64,000 bases of DNA, from NCBI RefSeq assembly GCF_921293095.1, contig NC_060252.1, positions 37,758,881 to 37,822,880 on the forward strand. Direction: 5' to 3'. The notes under the pieces were generated by a model, which worked only from the letters and a program-made list of their open reading frames with translations, searched no databases and was not told the DNA's origin. The first letter of the stretch is position 1. Each line of letters begins with the position of its first letter. This stretch comes from Ischnura elegans (lineage: Eukaryota > Arthropoda > Insecta > Odonata > Coenagrionidae). Made by a program: the position numbers and the translations under genes. Positions 1-11,789 of this stretch are shown piece after piece.

Positions 1-1416
1 GAATATTAATTTTCAAGGTAATGACCAAGACTAAAGCTACGAATGATAAATTAGGCTTGCAACATCCCCAGGGGGACCGCTCGAATATTAAGCCGAAATT
101 ACCCAATTTTTGAGGCTTAGCGGTCTACTTTTACAATATTTTAGTCTTTTTCAAGATGCCTATTTTCAACAAATACTCGTCCGAACATGAGATGAAAATG
201 CTATTACGTGCTGGTAAATTTAAATTTATGGTCAAATGATATAAAATCACGATAAAAATGATTTTTTTACTTTTATAGAGCACCACCTAACTGAAATGCT
301 TAGGAATGGCTGGCTCAAATATAGAAGATATGCCTATGAGTACTACAATGAGGAAAAACCACAATAAAATTTCAATAGAAATTATAATTTCTCCATATTT
401 CTGTAATTTTCCACAACATCAAATGATTTTACAGGCACAATTTAATTCCATGATTTCCATGGAAGTTAAAAGGTCGCTAGTTATCGAAGAAAGGAGTAAC
501 TCTTGCTGATTTTTAATTATCTTTTAATTGATAGCTAATGTTAGCCTGACCCTTTTGCCCGAATAGACGCCCAGATATCCTAGAAGAGTGACTGCCCTTT
601 ACCTTGAGTGAGTTAATATAATTCCGATCAGATAAGGACCAAGAAGGTCCCCGAAAAATATTTGGCGCTCACGAAACTGAGCTCAGCTTGTACCGAGGAT
701 TCGATTGGTGCTTGGACATGGTTATTAAGAGGGTGTGTCACACTCAGCCGAGGCCATAAACGCCTTCGTAGAAGCTGGGCTCATATCCTAAAGGCGCGAG
801 GTAGTCTGACAAGAGAGCCAACGAGAAACATAGCAATGTCGGCAGGCAGACCAAATCATAAGCGTTTGCGCTCCTATCTTTGTAAATTCATTTCAGAAGG
901 GCACCGAAATTGATAAGGGATACAGTGGGTTGATGTAAAGATATTGGGCACATACAATATATCCGAAACGAGTATGAACTGTTCATTATACGCAATAAAG
1001 GAATTTTGTGTGTATACCATTAATTTAATATTTTTACAACTAAAGTTATTTGTTGGTAGTTTTTTAAGCGAAAAATAATTTTTAACGATTTCTTTATCTA
1101 AAATATTTCGTTGATCTCGCCATATACAATGGGTAGATTTTACAATGGTAAGGGTTGAAAAAGGAGTTAAAGTCGAATGAAAAATGATTTTGATATTTCA
1201 AAAGAAGGCGGGGTTGCCTATGTCAGTCTCTGGCTTTCGCTCGAAAGTAGCTTTTCCGTCTTCGCAAACCCAAAATTAGAACGAGAGGGATGGTAGCGGA
1301 GAAATCACATTGAATTAATCCCCTCTCAAAAGAAAGCGAGCACGGGAGGTCAACATGCTAGAGTTACAGCACACAAAGAGGCAGCTAACTGGCAGAGGTA
1401 CGTAACTAGAAGCCGG
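1..1416. other. Non-coding stretch, no gene recognised
   Basis: AT-rich sequence with only short open frames that match nothing I recognise. The frame at 662-913 is opened by a non-ATG codon and has no recognisable motif. I see no RNA gene or repeat here beyond simple AT-rich tracts. Confidence 0.5.
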
Positions 1417-1842
1417 GAATATCAATGGTAAAATGTCGATCAAAAACTATTTTTTATCGAAATAAAAAGGTCAAATTTCCTACAAAAATCGAAATATTAG
1501 TAAGAATTACGATCAATCGAAAAAATCGACTATTCTTTCTGTAAAAAAAACTATTGTGTACAAAAAATGTAATTATTCATTCGGGAAATACTCAAAATTC
1601 ATATTTGAGTGGGAATAATCCAAATGATAGGAATATCGATGGTAAAATGTCGGTCAAAATCGATTTTTTATCGAAATAAAAAGCTCGTCTTTTCTACAAT
1701 AATCGAAATTTGAGCAAGAATTACAATTAATCGAAAAAATAAATTGTTCTTTCTTTGAAAAAATGCAGTTCGTAAAAAAAACATGTTAATTATGCATTCG
1801 AGAATCGGTCAAAATTCACATTTTAGTGCTATAAATAATATA
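1417..1842. repeat. Tandem dimer, 214-bp unit
   Basis: Copy 1 starts at 1417 and copy 2 at 1631; both open with GAATATC(A/G)ATGGTAAAATG and then share a run rich in ATCGAAA/TTTTTTATCGAAATAAAA. The copies have diverged by substitutions and small indels. The ATCGAAA-rich composition resembles the block ending near 2272, so both may belong to one decayed DNA transposon. No coding potential. Confidence 0.8.
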
Positions 1843-2149
1843 AAATTCTATTTGCAATAAGTACCTGAGAGAATTATTATTAGTAGTAAAAATTTACAAA
1901 TGCACGCACATTAGACTTTTAGGATCACCGCTTGGAACCATTCAGCTTCACTACAACATGTAAGAAAGTTTAACTGAGATGGAGATGCTTCCTTGATGAT
2001 CTAGAGCGTGTCTTTTCAATTCTACCGGCCTTAGAGAAAATTCTTTCGCATGGGACGGATGACGTTATAATACTCAGCACTCTGATAACAAAACGGCACT
2101 TGTTGGGTTACTAACCCTTTATCCACTACTACGCGCTGCTGAGATCAAA

Positions 2150-2272
2150 CGAAATGATCAAGATCGAAATTGAAAAATCTATTTTTGATCGAAACATGGC
2201 TCCATCTCGATTTCGATATTTGGCTGTGAAAAGTCGATTTTTGATTTTAATCGAAATCGACTTTTCATCACT
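2150..2272. mobile_element. hAT-like transposon end with subterminal inverted repeat
   Basis: The block is rich in TCGAAA/TTTCGA. It contains a perfect 12-bp inverted repeat, AAAAGTCGATTT at 2229-2240 and AAATCGACTTTT at 2254-2265, and ends TTTTCATCACTAG. Read on the minus strand the end is CTAGTGATGAAAAGTCGATT, similar to hAT-type termini (CAGTGATG). The opposite end and target duplication were not found, so the superfamily call is tentative. Confidence 0.4.
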
Positions 2273-2275
2273 AGA

Positions 2276-2962
2276 TGGGAAGTGGGGCTAAATTTATTAT
2301 ACCACTGCTTTAAGGTTCAACTTAAGCAATGAATTCTGCAAGAAACACAAAGATACACAGGTATGATTGAAACACCAGAACAGATAGAATAAAATTCTCC
2401 TCATTTTCTTCGATGTATTGTAGGCTTTTCTTGAAAATCGATAGTAGATTAGTGAAATGTATGATCTATCTATAATTACCCAAAAACCTACTTCATTCAC
2501 TTATTATAATCCGTCATATCAACAAACACGACCGGGAACGAGAAGAAAGGGGCATTAATCATTGTGACGTAACTATCGCAAGCAGAATTCAATGCAAAGG
2601 AAAAGCTTCTACGTGGTTACCGAATAAAGGTTAAAAAAATGACCTACGTCAGTATTTGTAGAAAAAATACATTTTATCTTCGTTTACCCAGTTTTTAACT
2701 TGAGATATAAGTAACTTTGAGACTTATTTGACTTTGTAGTTACTCATGAACTCCATTTGAAGGCATTACACTTACAGTTAGATATTTTCGTAGAATTCAA
2801 TTGCTTCCAAACCAGCTTTTGACTGCCTTCTGGTCATTTTCACGAGTCACACGGAGACTAAGGTTACTTTGTAAATGACTGCATGGCAGGAGTGACCTAG
2901 GTCAGAACCATTTATGTTCTGAGGATATTACTTTGCTGGCTCAGTTTATTATTCAGTTTATA
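2276..2962. other. Non-coding stretch, nothing recognised
   Basis: AT-rich, with one short minus-strand frame (2297-2500) of no recognisable family. No RNA gene or repeat structure seen. Confidence 0.5.
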
Positions 2963-3023
2963 GCCACACGCCTTTTAGGCGGATTGCGGGGTATTATATA
3001 GATGTAGAGGTAGATTCCTCACG
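2963..3023 (+). repeat. Dispersed repeat end (CCACACGCCTTTTAGGCGG family), copy 1
   Basis: Contains CCACACGCCTTTTAGGCGG followed by GTATTATATAGATGTAGA and ending at TTCCTCACG. The same order of blocks recurs at 40220-40277. GCC-TTTTA-GGC can form a small hairpin. It probably marks the 3' end of an unidentified dispersed element. Confidence 0.65.
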
Positions 3024-3081
3024 TATTTTTTCACTGAATTTATAAATAAATGGCAATTTATAATTTTGCTTTCCATTTATT

Positions 3082-3345
3082 TATAAAAACCTGCATTATG
3101 ATTGAATTTATAGCAAATCCATGTTAACATTAAAGCAATAAGACTCGTTCAGCCCTGATGAAAAAGGTACATTTGAACGTAAATGACCCTACGTTGAAAG
3201 TATGAAGCGACGTATTTTCTATAAAAACCTAAAGTATGATTGATTTTATAGCAATTTCACTCAAACATCAAAGCAATAAAACTGGCTCAGCTCTGGTTGA
3301 AAAGGCAAAGTTAACCGTAAATGACCGTACGGTAAAAATATTAAG
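3082..3345. repeat. Tandem dimer, 138-bp unit
   Basis: Copy 1 begins at 3082 and copy 2 at 3220, both with TATAAAAACCT. They share TATGATTGA, TTTATAGCAA, CAAAGCAATAA, a CGTAAATGACC segment and a terminal TATTAAGC/TATGAAGC. Identity is roughly 75-80% by eye. The short frame at 3236-3484 overlaps copy 2 and is not a credible gene. Confidence 0.8.
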
Positions 3346-6300
3346 CAATCCTAATATCTCCTATCGCCATGCAGCTGACAGAAATACATTGCACAGATCA
3401 TTCCTCCTCAGAGATGAGATAGTTCTGAATTTTTCTCGAAAGTTATGCAAAAAAGATTTAAAAGGGCAAGCCGAAGGAGACTGAGGAAACCTGTGACGAG
3501 GTCACAGCAAGGACATCGGAGGGCGACAAACTATGGAGCCCACGCAGAAATAGAAATCAGTTTATCACGACATAAAAATTCCCTATCGGTCCTTTCCCTT
3601 CAACAGTATAATCAAAGCACTATCTGACATGATGCTTAAAAATCTTGATTCTTTAAGAACGATCCTACAGAACAACTAATTGAATCATAATGATGGTCGT
3701 CGGATTATTTAAGACCTTTTGTTTTAATGTTAATAGCAACATAAAAAGCAATTATCTCCGCTTTCCACCAGTCTGACGGGAGTATTTTTTTTAATGCACC
3801 GCTTTAAAAGTGGTTATTAAGAGGGTCGAAGTCAGTAAATTGAGGCATGAAATCTCTCCTAGCAAAAAAAAACGCCTTTTCTTATAAAGCCAATTAGCTA
3901 CCATTCCCCAGCGCTGCCTACTGCGGAGAAGGAATCAAATATCCCCCTTCACATCCAAAGACAGCGAATCCTAGTCGTCAAGGAATATTAAAATCATTGT
4001 TATAACTTACGTACGAAAATATCACGATCACAAGCTTACGCTAACTGAATTCCGAAAAGACAGGTTCTGGATGTAAAACGTTTCAAGATGTTAAGACAAC
4101 TAAAAAGACATCTAAATTATAGAAAAAGGCATCTCAATTCTAAGAAAGGGGTAAGAAAAGTTGTAGTTGTCATTTTATGCACTTTAAATATAAACAAATC
4201 CTCTTCATTGTACTGGGCTTTGATGATATCAACAAATTTTCACCAATGCTTAATATATTATAATTAAATGAAAAATTAAACTAATAAAAAAACAATAACT
4301 CTATGTGTTGAATTATAGTCAGTCTTATAGCCATATATTCGAAGTTCATGACAATTTTTCACTAAAATACCTAGTTGGGACGGACACCGAAGAAAAAGTT
4401 ATGGATATACTCTCTGTACTTTAACCATCCTGGAGTTAAGTATCCTAAACTACCAGGTGGCGCAATTGAAAAGTTTTGTATAGTAAGTTAATAAAGTAGC
4501 ACCCAGAAAAATATCCGTTCTCTTCCTATAGTGAAATACAAATGGCATTCATCTCGGTATGAACTATTCCAACCAAGTTGATCACTACGCACGAAGTAGC
4601 CGCCGCATAATGAATCGAAACTAAAGAAATGACGCATCAGTTTCTTTCACTAATTGTAAGCGGTACATGTAGCTTTAAGAAACGTAAAGTTTAAATCGCT
4701 AAATCGCTTTGAGAGGTAGGTGCGAGAATTGAAGTCTACATGTGATATACATTAAAATTTCAAAACATTTTCCTGACATATTATTTCATCGTATAACGGC
4801 CGCGAAAATTAGGCTTTGCGTGGATAATTCCTAGAAATTACATTCGAAAATCCGCTTTTTTATACTTGCTCGTGTTAACAGTTCTTGTCTAATCGTACAA
4901 AAACGTAGATAATTGCGTAAATTCCTAAGTCATTTTGACAAAACACCGATTCAATGTTGGCTATGCCGTAAGAATCATAATAAAAACAAAACTGCAGCAC
5001 GTTACTGCACTATTTTCTGAGTAATTAGCAATTGAATGTAATTGGTATAGATGCCAAATCACATTTTTCTGGTGAAAATGACGCTACCGTCAGATCAAAT
5101 AGCAGAGAAAAGAGAATAGTTAAAAACTAATGATTGCATTATCCACCTACAAAGTTCTCCAAATTCCCTTTTTTTTTTACCGAGATGGGTGATGTCTGCT
5201 ATGAAAAACGTTTTTAAATAACTTACCGGAAATTATTCGTTTTGGATAGCGCGGACGCTCCTCCTTACTATTCAACTGCCTCAACCACAGAACAAATATA
5301 GACAAACATCTCTGGGAAATAGGAGACTCACCAACGTTACAACGATATTTCCAGATGCCGTGTCTCGAAGTTCACTCCAATGATTTACATACTTTCTTCT
5401 CTATCAATACCCTACGCAGAGAACTCACTACGGGAAGCCACCTCCCTTTCCATTTAGGCGAGAGCCCACTCTCTTCCCGAGTCGCAAATGAGGAATACCC
5501 TGGATCCACCCATGGCCTTATGCGACCGCACCATAAGCGGAGGCTTGAGAAATACGGAGTTTCACTTCCGGGCATTGAAGTCTCCGAGATTATTTCCGCT
5601 TCATTGCTACGCTATCAAAATCTTTTAGTCGAGAGGATTCACGTATAAAAAGACTGTATTTACGAGAAACTTACTTCTGTTAACTGTCACCACTAAATTC
5701 ATCGATATTCACTTCAATTTGATGAGTATTTAAATTTAAAATTCAACGAAAATTCCGCGATATTTTTTCGCCAAAGATCGGTTACGCTTAAAAGTTTACA
5801 TTTATTGGAATTTGAGAATTTTATTTCGGAAAATAATCTACTCTGCTTTCGTTAAAAATTCTAATTTTTTAAAGTAATCAATTCCACTGCAGCTTTGTGA
5901 ACGAATTTCAATACTGTATTGAAATAAATTATTTTCTTTTCATATAAAGATATAATTCTCGCAAGACATATGTAAGATATAAAAATACCGAATTATAATA
6001 GCTAGCATGCATATTCTTCCAGATGAACTGGATCCTAGGTAAATTCCTGAGACTAACAAGTATTACGTGAAAAGCCAGAAGAGATTTAATCCACAGAATA
6101 TAAGCATCGGTTTTTAGCTCGGCCACTGGCCTCTGATTTCTTATTAATATTTTACAGCAGGCATAAAATCCAAAGGTATTTCAGAGACTTTGTAATTCTT
6201 CAAACGAGAGCTCTTTAAATTTAGATGATATTGAGAGATCCGAGTTAAAACCCCGGTAGAGCTATAAGATTCTTACGGCGAAAATTATTTCATTTAGCGC

Positions 6301-8880
6301 AATTAGAATGTGGTTCATCTACAATGATGGGAAAGCATCTCAAAATAATGGCGTGTACATTGCACAATATTGTGAAATCAAATCCAAATATAGACGAATC
6401 ACGGAGAATATTTTGGAAATATACTGATAAAATACATGTATTGAAATGTAAGTTCCAAAATTAACGAGGGATACGATGAAGCAACATACTATAAAATATG
6501 CTGTTTCTTTAACAGGCTGCAAGTCATTCATGAGACATTTATTCATTAGTAACTGTGGAAACAAACATACTTTGTTTGGCCCTGGTAATGTTTCAAAGGA
6601 GATTGTACACACCGATTTACTCAATAATTTTTTTCTCAGTCCACCTATTGATAGTATAAAGAAAACATAAAATCGGATGTGCCACATTGGAGCAATTGTT
6701 ATTTCTGAAAAGGATGTCGTACTTCAATTATGTTCCTACTTTTGAGTTACTAGTAGGCCACCCTGCGTTGCTCGGGGAAGATAATACCCAGAGAAGTGAA
6801 ACTTTTAATTCATCGTCACATAGCAGTTTTTTAGGCACGCTGAACAGCAAACATTGGAAAAAATTATCTCCGTATACCGCGCACGCGATCAGCTTACACC
6901 CCACTCCATAGCAATCAACGTTATGTGTACTTACCTATGTGCGTATACCAAAAACGTCACGTGAACGCTACTTCATCAAAAAGGTTTTCACCAAGAGGGT
7001 TAATAGTTAAGCGTAGAATTCTTCGAGTGTAAGATTCTTATCTTAACCTTCGAGCGTGTCAAGAGTTCTACCTACCCGGCAGGACGTCCAATTTCAGAAA
7101 TTGTATGGTGTGACGTAACAAATGATAATGAGGAAACGACTCAAAGGATGCATCGGATGCCACCAGAAGTAGCAATACTGGGATCATGAGATGCACCTAT
7201 ATACTAACTTTGGTAGCAATCCTTGCAGCCGTATGGAAATAAATAGCGGACAGACAAAAAGGCATCGTCTTTTATATTTATAGATACAACACAAGCCTTG
7301 CTGCCAGCCTTCACCGACCAGTGTCTCAACCACAGCGGGTGACCCATGCCTCATTAACAGATTCATTATAAACTTTTTTTTGTTCTACGCAACGTGATCT
7401 ATCGTTCGCTGAGCAATCAGTCCCAACCTTGGCTTGTTAAGTCAGTTTCAGAGGTACAGCAATATAAATGAAGGCCCAAATTTGAAATTAAATAAGAAAA
7501 AAAACCTGATTTGTAGAGAAATAAATGTTCAGAGTCAAATGTCTTACAGTTCGAGATAATGAGTTCCAGCAGGAGGGAAATTAATATAATTGAGGAACTA
7601 AAGAATGGCTCCTTTTTTGCTCATTAGGTTTTTTCTCCTGAAATGTCTCGAGTCTTAAGGATCTGACAAACACATTGATGAATGTCCGCAGTGCGTAACA
7701 TTGATTGCAGCATCATTTTTTCGATCATGTGTTCGTAAGTGGAAAGACATCTCATTCAAGAGGCGACATATCATAGTTCTTGTTGCTTCTGCCATGGACG
7801 ACGTTTTTATTTCAGAGTTCTGGTTTCCTCAGTCCTATATTTGGCAAATCAAGGTCGTAGCGTCGTGACAGTAGGTATACTCATATGATTTGTCAAGACC
7901 CCACACAAAGGGTAAAGAATAACCAAGTCATATTTCCTGGTGACACTCTGGAAGAGCAAACACAGATTTCTATCTGACTTTTTTGCGCGTGAAAACGAGG
8001 ATTAATTTGTCTGTTCTACCAAAATATGCTAGAAAAAGGTCTCAAAAATTAATTTTCGATTTTTTAAGGGGCATAAAGGACCAATTCATTCCGTATTGAA
8101 ATTAGATGCGCCCTCTGAATACCAGCAAAGGTACCACTGTTAGTCACTGGTACCACTCAGAGTCATTGCTGCATTAAGAGTCCCTAATTAGCTAAATTAT
8201 TTGAAAATAGATTTACGCCAAATTTAACTGGATATTCAACTTATTCATCCAAATCCAAGGGCGTAAGTCAATGTTTCACATAAGAATAAACTGGGAAATA
8301 AAGCCAAAATAAAAGAATCCGACCTCTCCGCAAGGAATAAAATTTTATCAAAGTTATTGCTAATAGCTGCCTGATAGGCTAAAGACGTTTCATAAAGAAT
8401 ATGGATGACAATATCACGAATGTATTGTGGAATTAATTTCTGAAATCCTGATCAATTGTTTAAATGTATTTCCTCAATAATATTACACAATCATCATATT
8501 ATGCCATCGTACATAGACAAGAAACACAAATCCTGAATTTTAATGATCAATAACGAAAGTAAGCAATTAATTCAACTATTTTCACAAAAGGAAATATTTT
8601 CTCGTGAAATTCATGGAAAACATACTCTAAATTTTAAGTATCTAATCATTCTCAGACACCACAACATGCCTAACCTCAATTTCATTACTACAATTGTACA
8701 AAAACAATCATAAAAAAAATTATATAGGATCTCAAACATGAAAATTTTACCTCAGACAAAATAAAGAGAAAGTAGAACTGTCGTACTAGAGAGAGGGAAT
8801 TTCAGAAAATAATCGATCAAATTTTAACGATAAAAGTTTACATATATGAGACATCCCGAGCAATTCATCGTTAAATCCCG
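3346..8880. other. Long non-coding stretch, no gene recognised
   Basis: Scattered short frames (up to 115 codons on the minus strand at 6340-6687) show no recognisable domains. A short degenerate phrase near 6753 (CCCTGCGTTGCTCGGGGAAG) resembles one near 56320 (CCCGGTGTTGCTGGACGAG), suggesting an old dispersed repeat. The rest is AT-rich with no clear structure. Confidence 0.5.
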
Positions 8881-8899
8881 AGTTGATATTTCACGCTTC

Positions 8900-9190
8900 G
8901 CAATTTCTGCACGCCATAAGGTTTTCCTGGCATGCAGTCCCATCGTCGAGTCGGATATTCCCCAGTTTTTCACCCATGTATGCCAACGATCCGAGGTTTA
9001 AAGGGAGAGGGATTTCACTTTCTGGCGTGGGAGAGAAGACGCGGCTCCTCGTGACGCTTTCGTTGATCCCACGAACAGAGGGTGGGGGGAGGATGTATTG
9101 GCCGGCTATAACCTCCACCGGGGGCGTGGGCGAGGGCGGACGACGTAACGCAGGGCTACGTCTTCAGCCTCCACGCTAACGGTGACGAAG
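8900..9190. promoter_or_regulatory. CpG/GC-rich island, possible regulatory region
   Basis: The region is much richer in G, C and CpG than its surroundings and contains a GGGGGCGTGGGCG box near 9119-9132, like an Sp1/KLF/EGR GC-box. Overlapping frames on both strands (98 and 75 codons) are expected from the base composition. No splice pattern or family match supports a coding exon. Confidence 0.3.
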
Positions 9191-9675
9191 CACTCGTTTC
9201 CCTCGCGGAGGTACACCCATGTGTGGATCGGATCGTAGCCTCGCGACCATCTTTAAAGAAACATCGACACGATCCCAAATTAATACCTGCGTCGAAACGC
9301 CTGGGTTTGAAGAGTATTTACTCACAATCGGACATAAACCGAAAATGTTTAAATATGAATTTATATAGGATATATGAATGGTTAACACGATAACAATTAT
9401 CTGTGATGAAATGAATATTTACTACTTTTATTTTTAAAATAATTTTTCTCAACTTAATCAGACTTATTTTAATAGAAATAAAACAAAAACAGCCAGCGAT
9501 ATAAATTTAAATATTGTTAATTTTCCACTGGATACGAATATAATGTACATTTAGCACGATGCTACTATTGATTTTCGATATAATGGAACACGCTTAAACC
9601 CATCCAAACGTTTTCAAATGCATGAGTTATTTCAGTGATAAAATCCACATGTTGGTTTGGATAAAGCTCACTTAA

Positions 9676-11224
9676 CTCAACCCCGTTTCGAATTACATAT
9701 ACCATTTATTCAATATTACAATGAACAACAATGCCTTACCAAGTGACTGGAAGAAGGCCAGAGTAATACCAATATTCAAAGGAGGAGATAAAGATCTAGT
9801 GGAAAATTATAGACCGGTAAGCCTAACTTCTGTAGTATGCAAATTGTTAGAAAAGATCATAGCAAATTACCTTTGGGATTTATGGGAAAGCGAGAATTGG
9901 TTATATAACCACCAACATGGATATAGAAAAGGACACTCACCTGAAACCCAACTGTTTGGGTTTTGCCATGAAATTGCCGATTTAATAGATGCGGGAAAAG
10001 AATTAGACACGGTAATAGTCGATTTTTCTAAGGCCTTTGATAAAGTTGACCACGAACGGCTTATGCTTAAGATGAGGCAGTTGCCAATGGAAATAGATGG
10101 AAGAGTCATCTTGTGGATCGATGAATTCCTCAAGGGCAGGACGCAAAGAGTTAAGGTAGGAGATGAATGCTCAGAGACAGCGAGGGTAACGTCCGGTGTT
10201 CCTCAAGGAAGCGTCTTAGGACCTTTATTGTTTTTAGTATACCTAAATGACCTCCCGGAAAATATAAATTCTAACATAAGGCTTTTTGCGGATGACTGTA
10301 TTATTTATAGGAAAATAGAACATAAAATTGATCAGGAAACTCTTCAGAATGACTTAAACAAATTAATGGATTGGGTATCTAGAAACGGGATGGAAATAAA
10401 TCCAAATAAATGCAAATATGTTAGCTTCAGCAACCGAAGAAAAAGCGAAAATAGAAATTATGAATTTTCGGGTAGGTTAATTCCACAATCTAACAGCTTT
10501 AAATATTTAGGAGTCCATTTATCTAAGAATTTAAAATGTGGTTTAAACGTAGAGTACACAATCAAAAAATCTTTCAAAGTATTGCACTGGGTGATGAGAA
10601 ACCTGAGAGGAAGCACTAGGGTCACCAAAGAAATGGCCTATACAGCCCTAGTACGACCTACATTAGAGTACGCATCTCTTGTCTGGGACCCTCATTTTAA
10701 AGGAGAGGTCAAGAAATTGGAGAAGGTGCAGAGAAAAGCTTCTAGGTATGTGTTGGGAAAGCATAAAAAAACGGAAAGTGTTTCAGAAATGCTCAGAGTT
10801 CTAAGGTGGGAGAGCTTACAAGAGAGGCAGAAAAGAAGCAGGCTATGTGGCATGTTTAGAATAATGAGTGGGGAAAAAGGATGGAAAGAATTTGAGAAGG
10901 ACATATCAAAACCCAGCTTTGTTGGAAAAAATGATCACCAGTTCAAGATAAAGTGCCGATCACAAAGGACAAATGCGAAGCAGTTCTTCTTCTTGAATAG
11001 GACCATAAGGGACTGGAACGATCTACCAGCAACACTATTTGAGTCCTTCCCGAAAAATTTACACAGTTTTAAGAAGCGGTTGAAGAAGTAGGTACCAAGG
11101 GCTTTTTATAATGTTTTCTATTGTTTTTTCAATGTTTTCTATTGTTTTTTTTTCATCATATGTACATGTTACCACCAGGCCAATGGCCTAATTGTAGCAA
11201 TTTTAATAATAATAATAATAATAA
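9676..11224 (+). mobile_element. 5'-truncated CR1/L2-like non-LTR retrotransposon with (TAA)n tail
   Basis: The RT reading frame extends upstream of the first ATG to an in-frame stop at 9673-9675; residues LNPVSNYIYHLFNIT continue the RT domain there. No apurinic endonuclease or first ORF lies upstream, so the copy is 5'-truncated. The 3' UTR has a duplicated ATGTTTTCTATTGTTTTTT segment (about 11110-11152), a perfect hairpin AGGCC-AAT-GGCCT at 11177-11189 and a (TAA)n tail at about 11203-11224. A conserved 3' hairpin plus short tandem tail is usual for RNAs recognised by LINE RTs. The intact ORF suggests a fairly recent insertion. No target duplication is obvious. Confidence 0.88.
9721..11091 (+). 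CDS. Non-LTR retrotransposon reverse transcriptase (partial, 456 codons)
   Basis: This is the reverse-transcriptase part of a LINE ORF2, which copies element RNA at a nicked genomic target. Visible motifs in order: LPSDWKKARVIPIFKGG (residues 6-22), YRPVSL (30-35), QHGYRKG (65-71), motif A VDFSKAFD (catalytic Asp101), SGVPQGSVLGPLLF (158-171), catalytic FADD (189-192, Asp191/192), then the thumb with KYLGVHL and a C-terminal domain with LEYASLVWDP and DWNDLPATLF. These match CR1/L2/Jockey-type RTs. The annotated ATG is internal to the domain; the true ORF began upstream and has been lost with the endonuclease. All three catalytic aspartates and the frame are intact, so RT activity cannot be excluded, but the copy lacks an endonuclease. 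No host function is suggested. Confidence 0.9.
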   Translation: MNNNALPSDWKKARVIPIFKGGDKDLVENYRPVSLTSVVCKLLEKIIANYLWDLWESENWLYNHQHGYRKGHSPETQLFGFCHEIADLIDAGKELDTVIVDFSKAFDKVDHERLMLKMRQLPMEIDGRVILWIDEFLKGRTQRVKVGDECSETARVTSGVPQGSVLGPLLFLVYLNDLPENINSNIRLFADDCIIYRKIEHKIDQETLQNDLNKLMDWVSRNGMEINPNKCKYVSFSNRRKSENRNYEFSGRLIPQSNSFKYLGVHLSKNLKCGLNVEYTIKKSFKVLHWVMRNLRGSTRVTKEMAYTALVRPTLEYASLVWDPHFKGEVKKLEKVQRKASRYVLGKHKKTESVSEMLRVLRWESLQERQKRSRLCGMFRIMSGEKGWKEFEKDISKPSFVGKNDHQFKIKCRSQRTNAKQFFFLNRTIRDWNDLPATLFESFPKNLHSFKKRLKK

Positions 11225-11499
11225 AATACGTGTGAAAACTCAATTTCAGGGTTGTTCCTTTTCTTGGGTAAGTTCGCTTGTCCAGAAACTTTAGAGGAAT
11301 TCCCATAGGCTTCAACCGAATTAAAATCGGAACCCTTTGGTCATCAACCAATCACTTTACTCACAAGGCTACCACCATCCCTAAGGTGTACCATTTATAT
11401 TGATAGGAATTTTCCAAGGCGCAGCCATGCGTCGTGTCGTGATACTACTCGTAATCAAGCTGAATGGCCTGGTTGACCATCTTTTTTATAGTTTTCGAT

Positions 11500-11787
11500 T
11501 TTGATAGGATATTTAAAACAAAGAGACCCGTTTTTTTTCGTTTTTCGATCAGTCTCACTCTTTTCGAGTTATTCAGAGCCTTAACCTTTCGCAGATAAGT
11601 TGATGACGTCACGTACTCTTACCGAGCGGCGCACTGCTATACCTCAGCCTCCCGCAATCCCCTCAGGTGGTTGTTATTATCACTCTAGTAAGCGAGTCTT
11701 CCCATTCATGATCCGGTCTGTCTGAACGAGTTAATGAACAAATATTCAAATGACCACACCAACTCATGAAAAGTTGGCGGCAAATTT
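11500..11787 (+). repeat. Dispersed repeat, copy 1 (related to 50760-51000)
   Basis: Shares AGATAAGTTGATGACGTCA (11594-11612), a following TACCGAGC block and the downstream phrase TCTGAACGAGT with 50760-51000, same strand and order. Internal substitutions are numerous. Family unknown. Confidence 0.6.
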
Positions 11788-11789
11788 TC

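Noticed and set aside
662..913. 83-codon plus-strand frame
   Set aside because: Starts at a non-ATG codon, no domain, no splice or promoter context.
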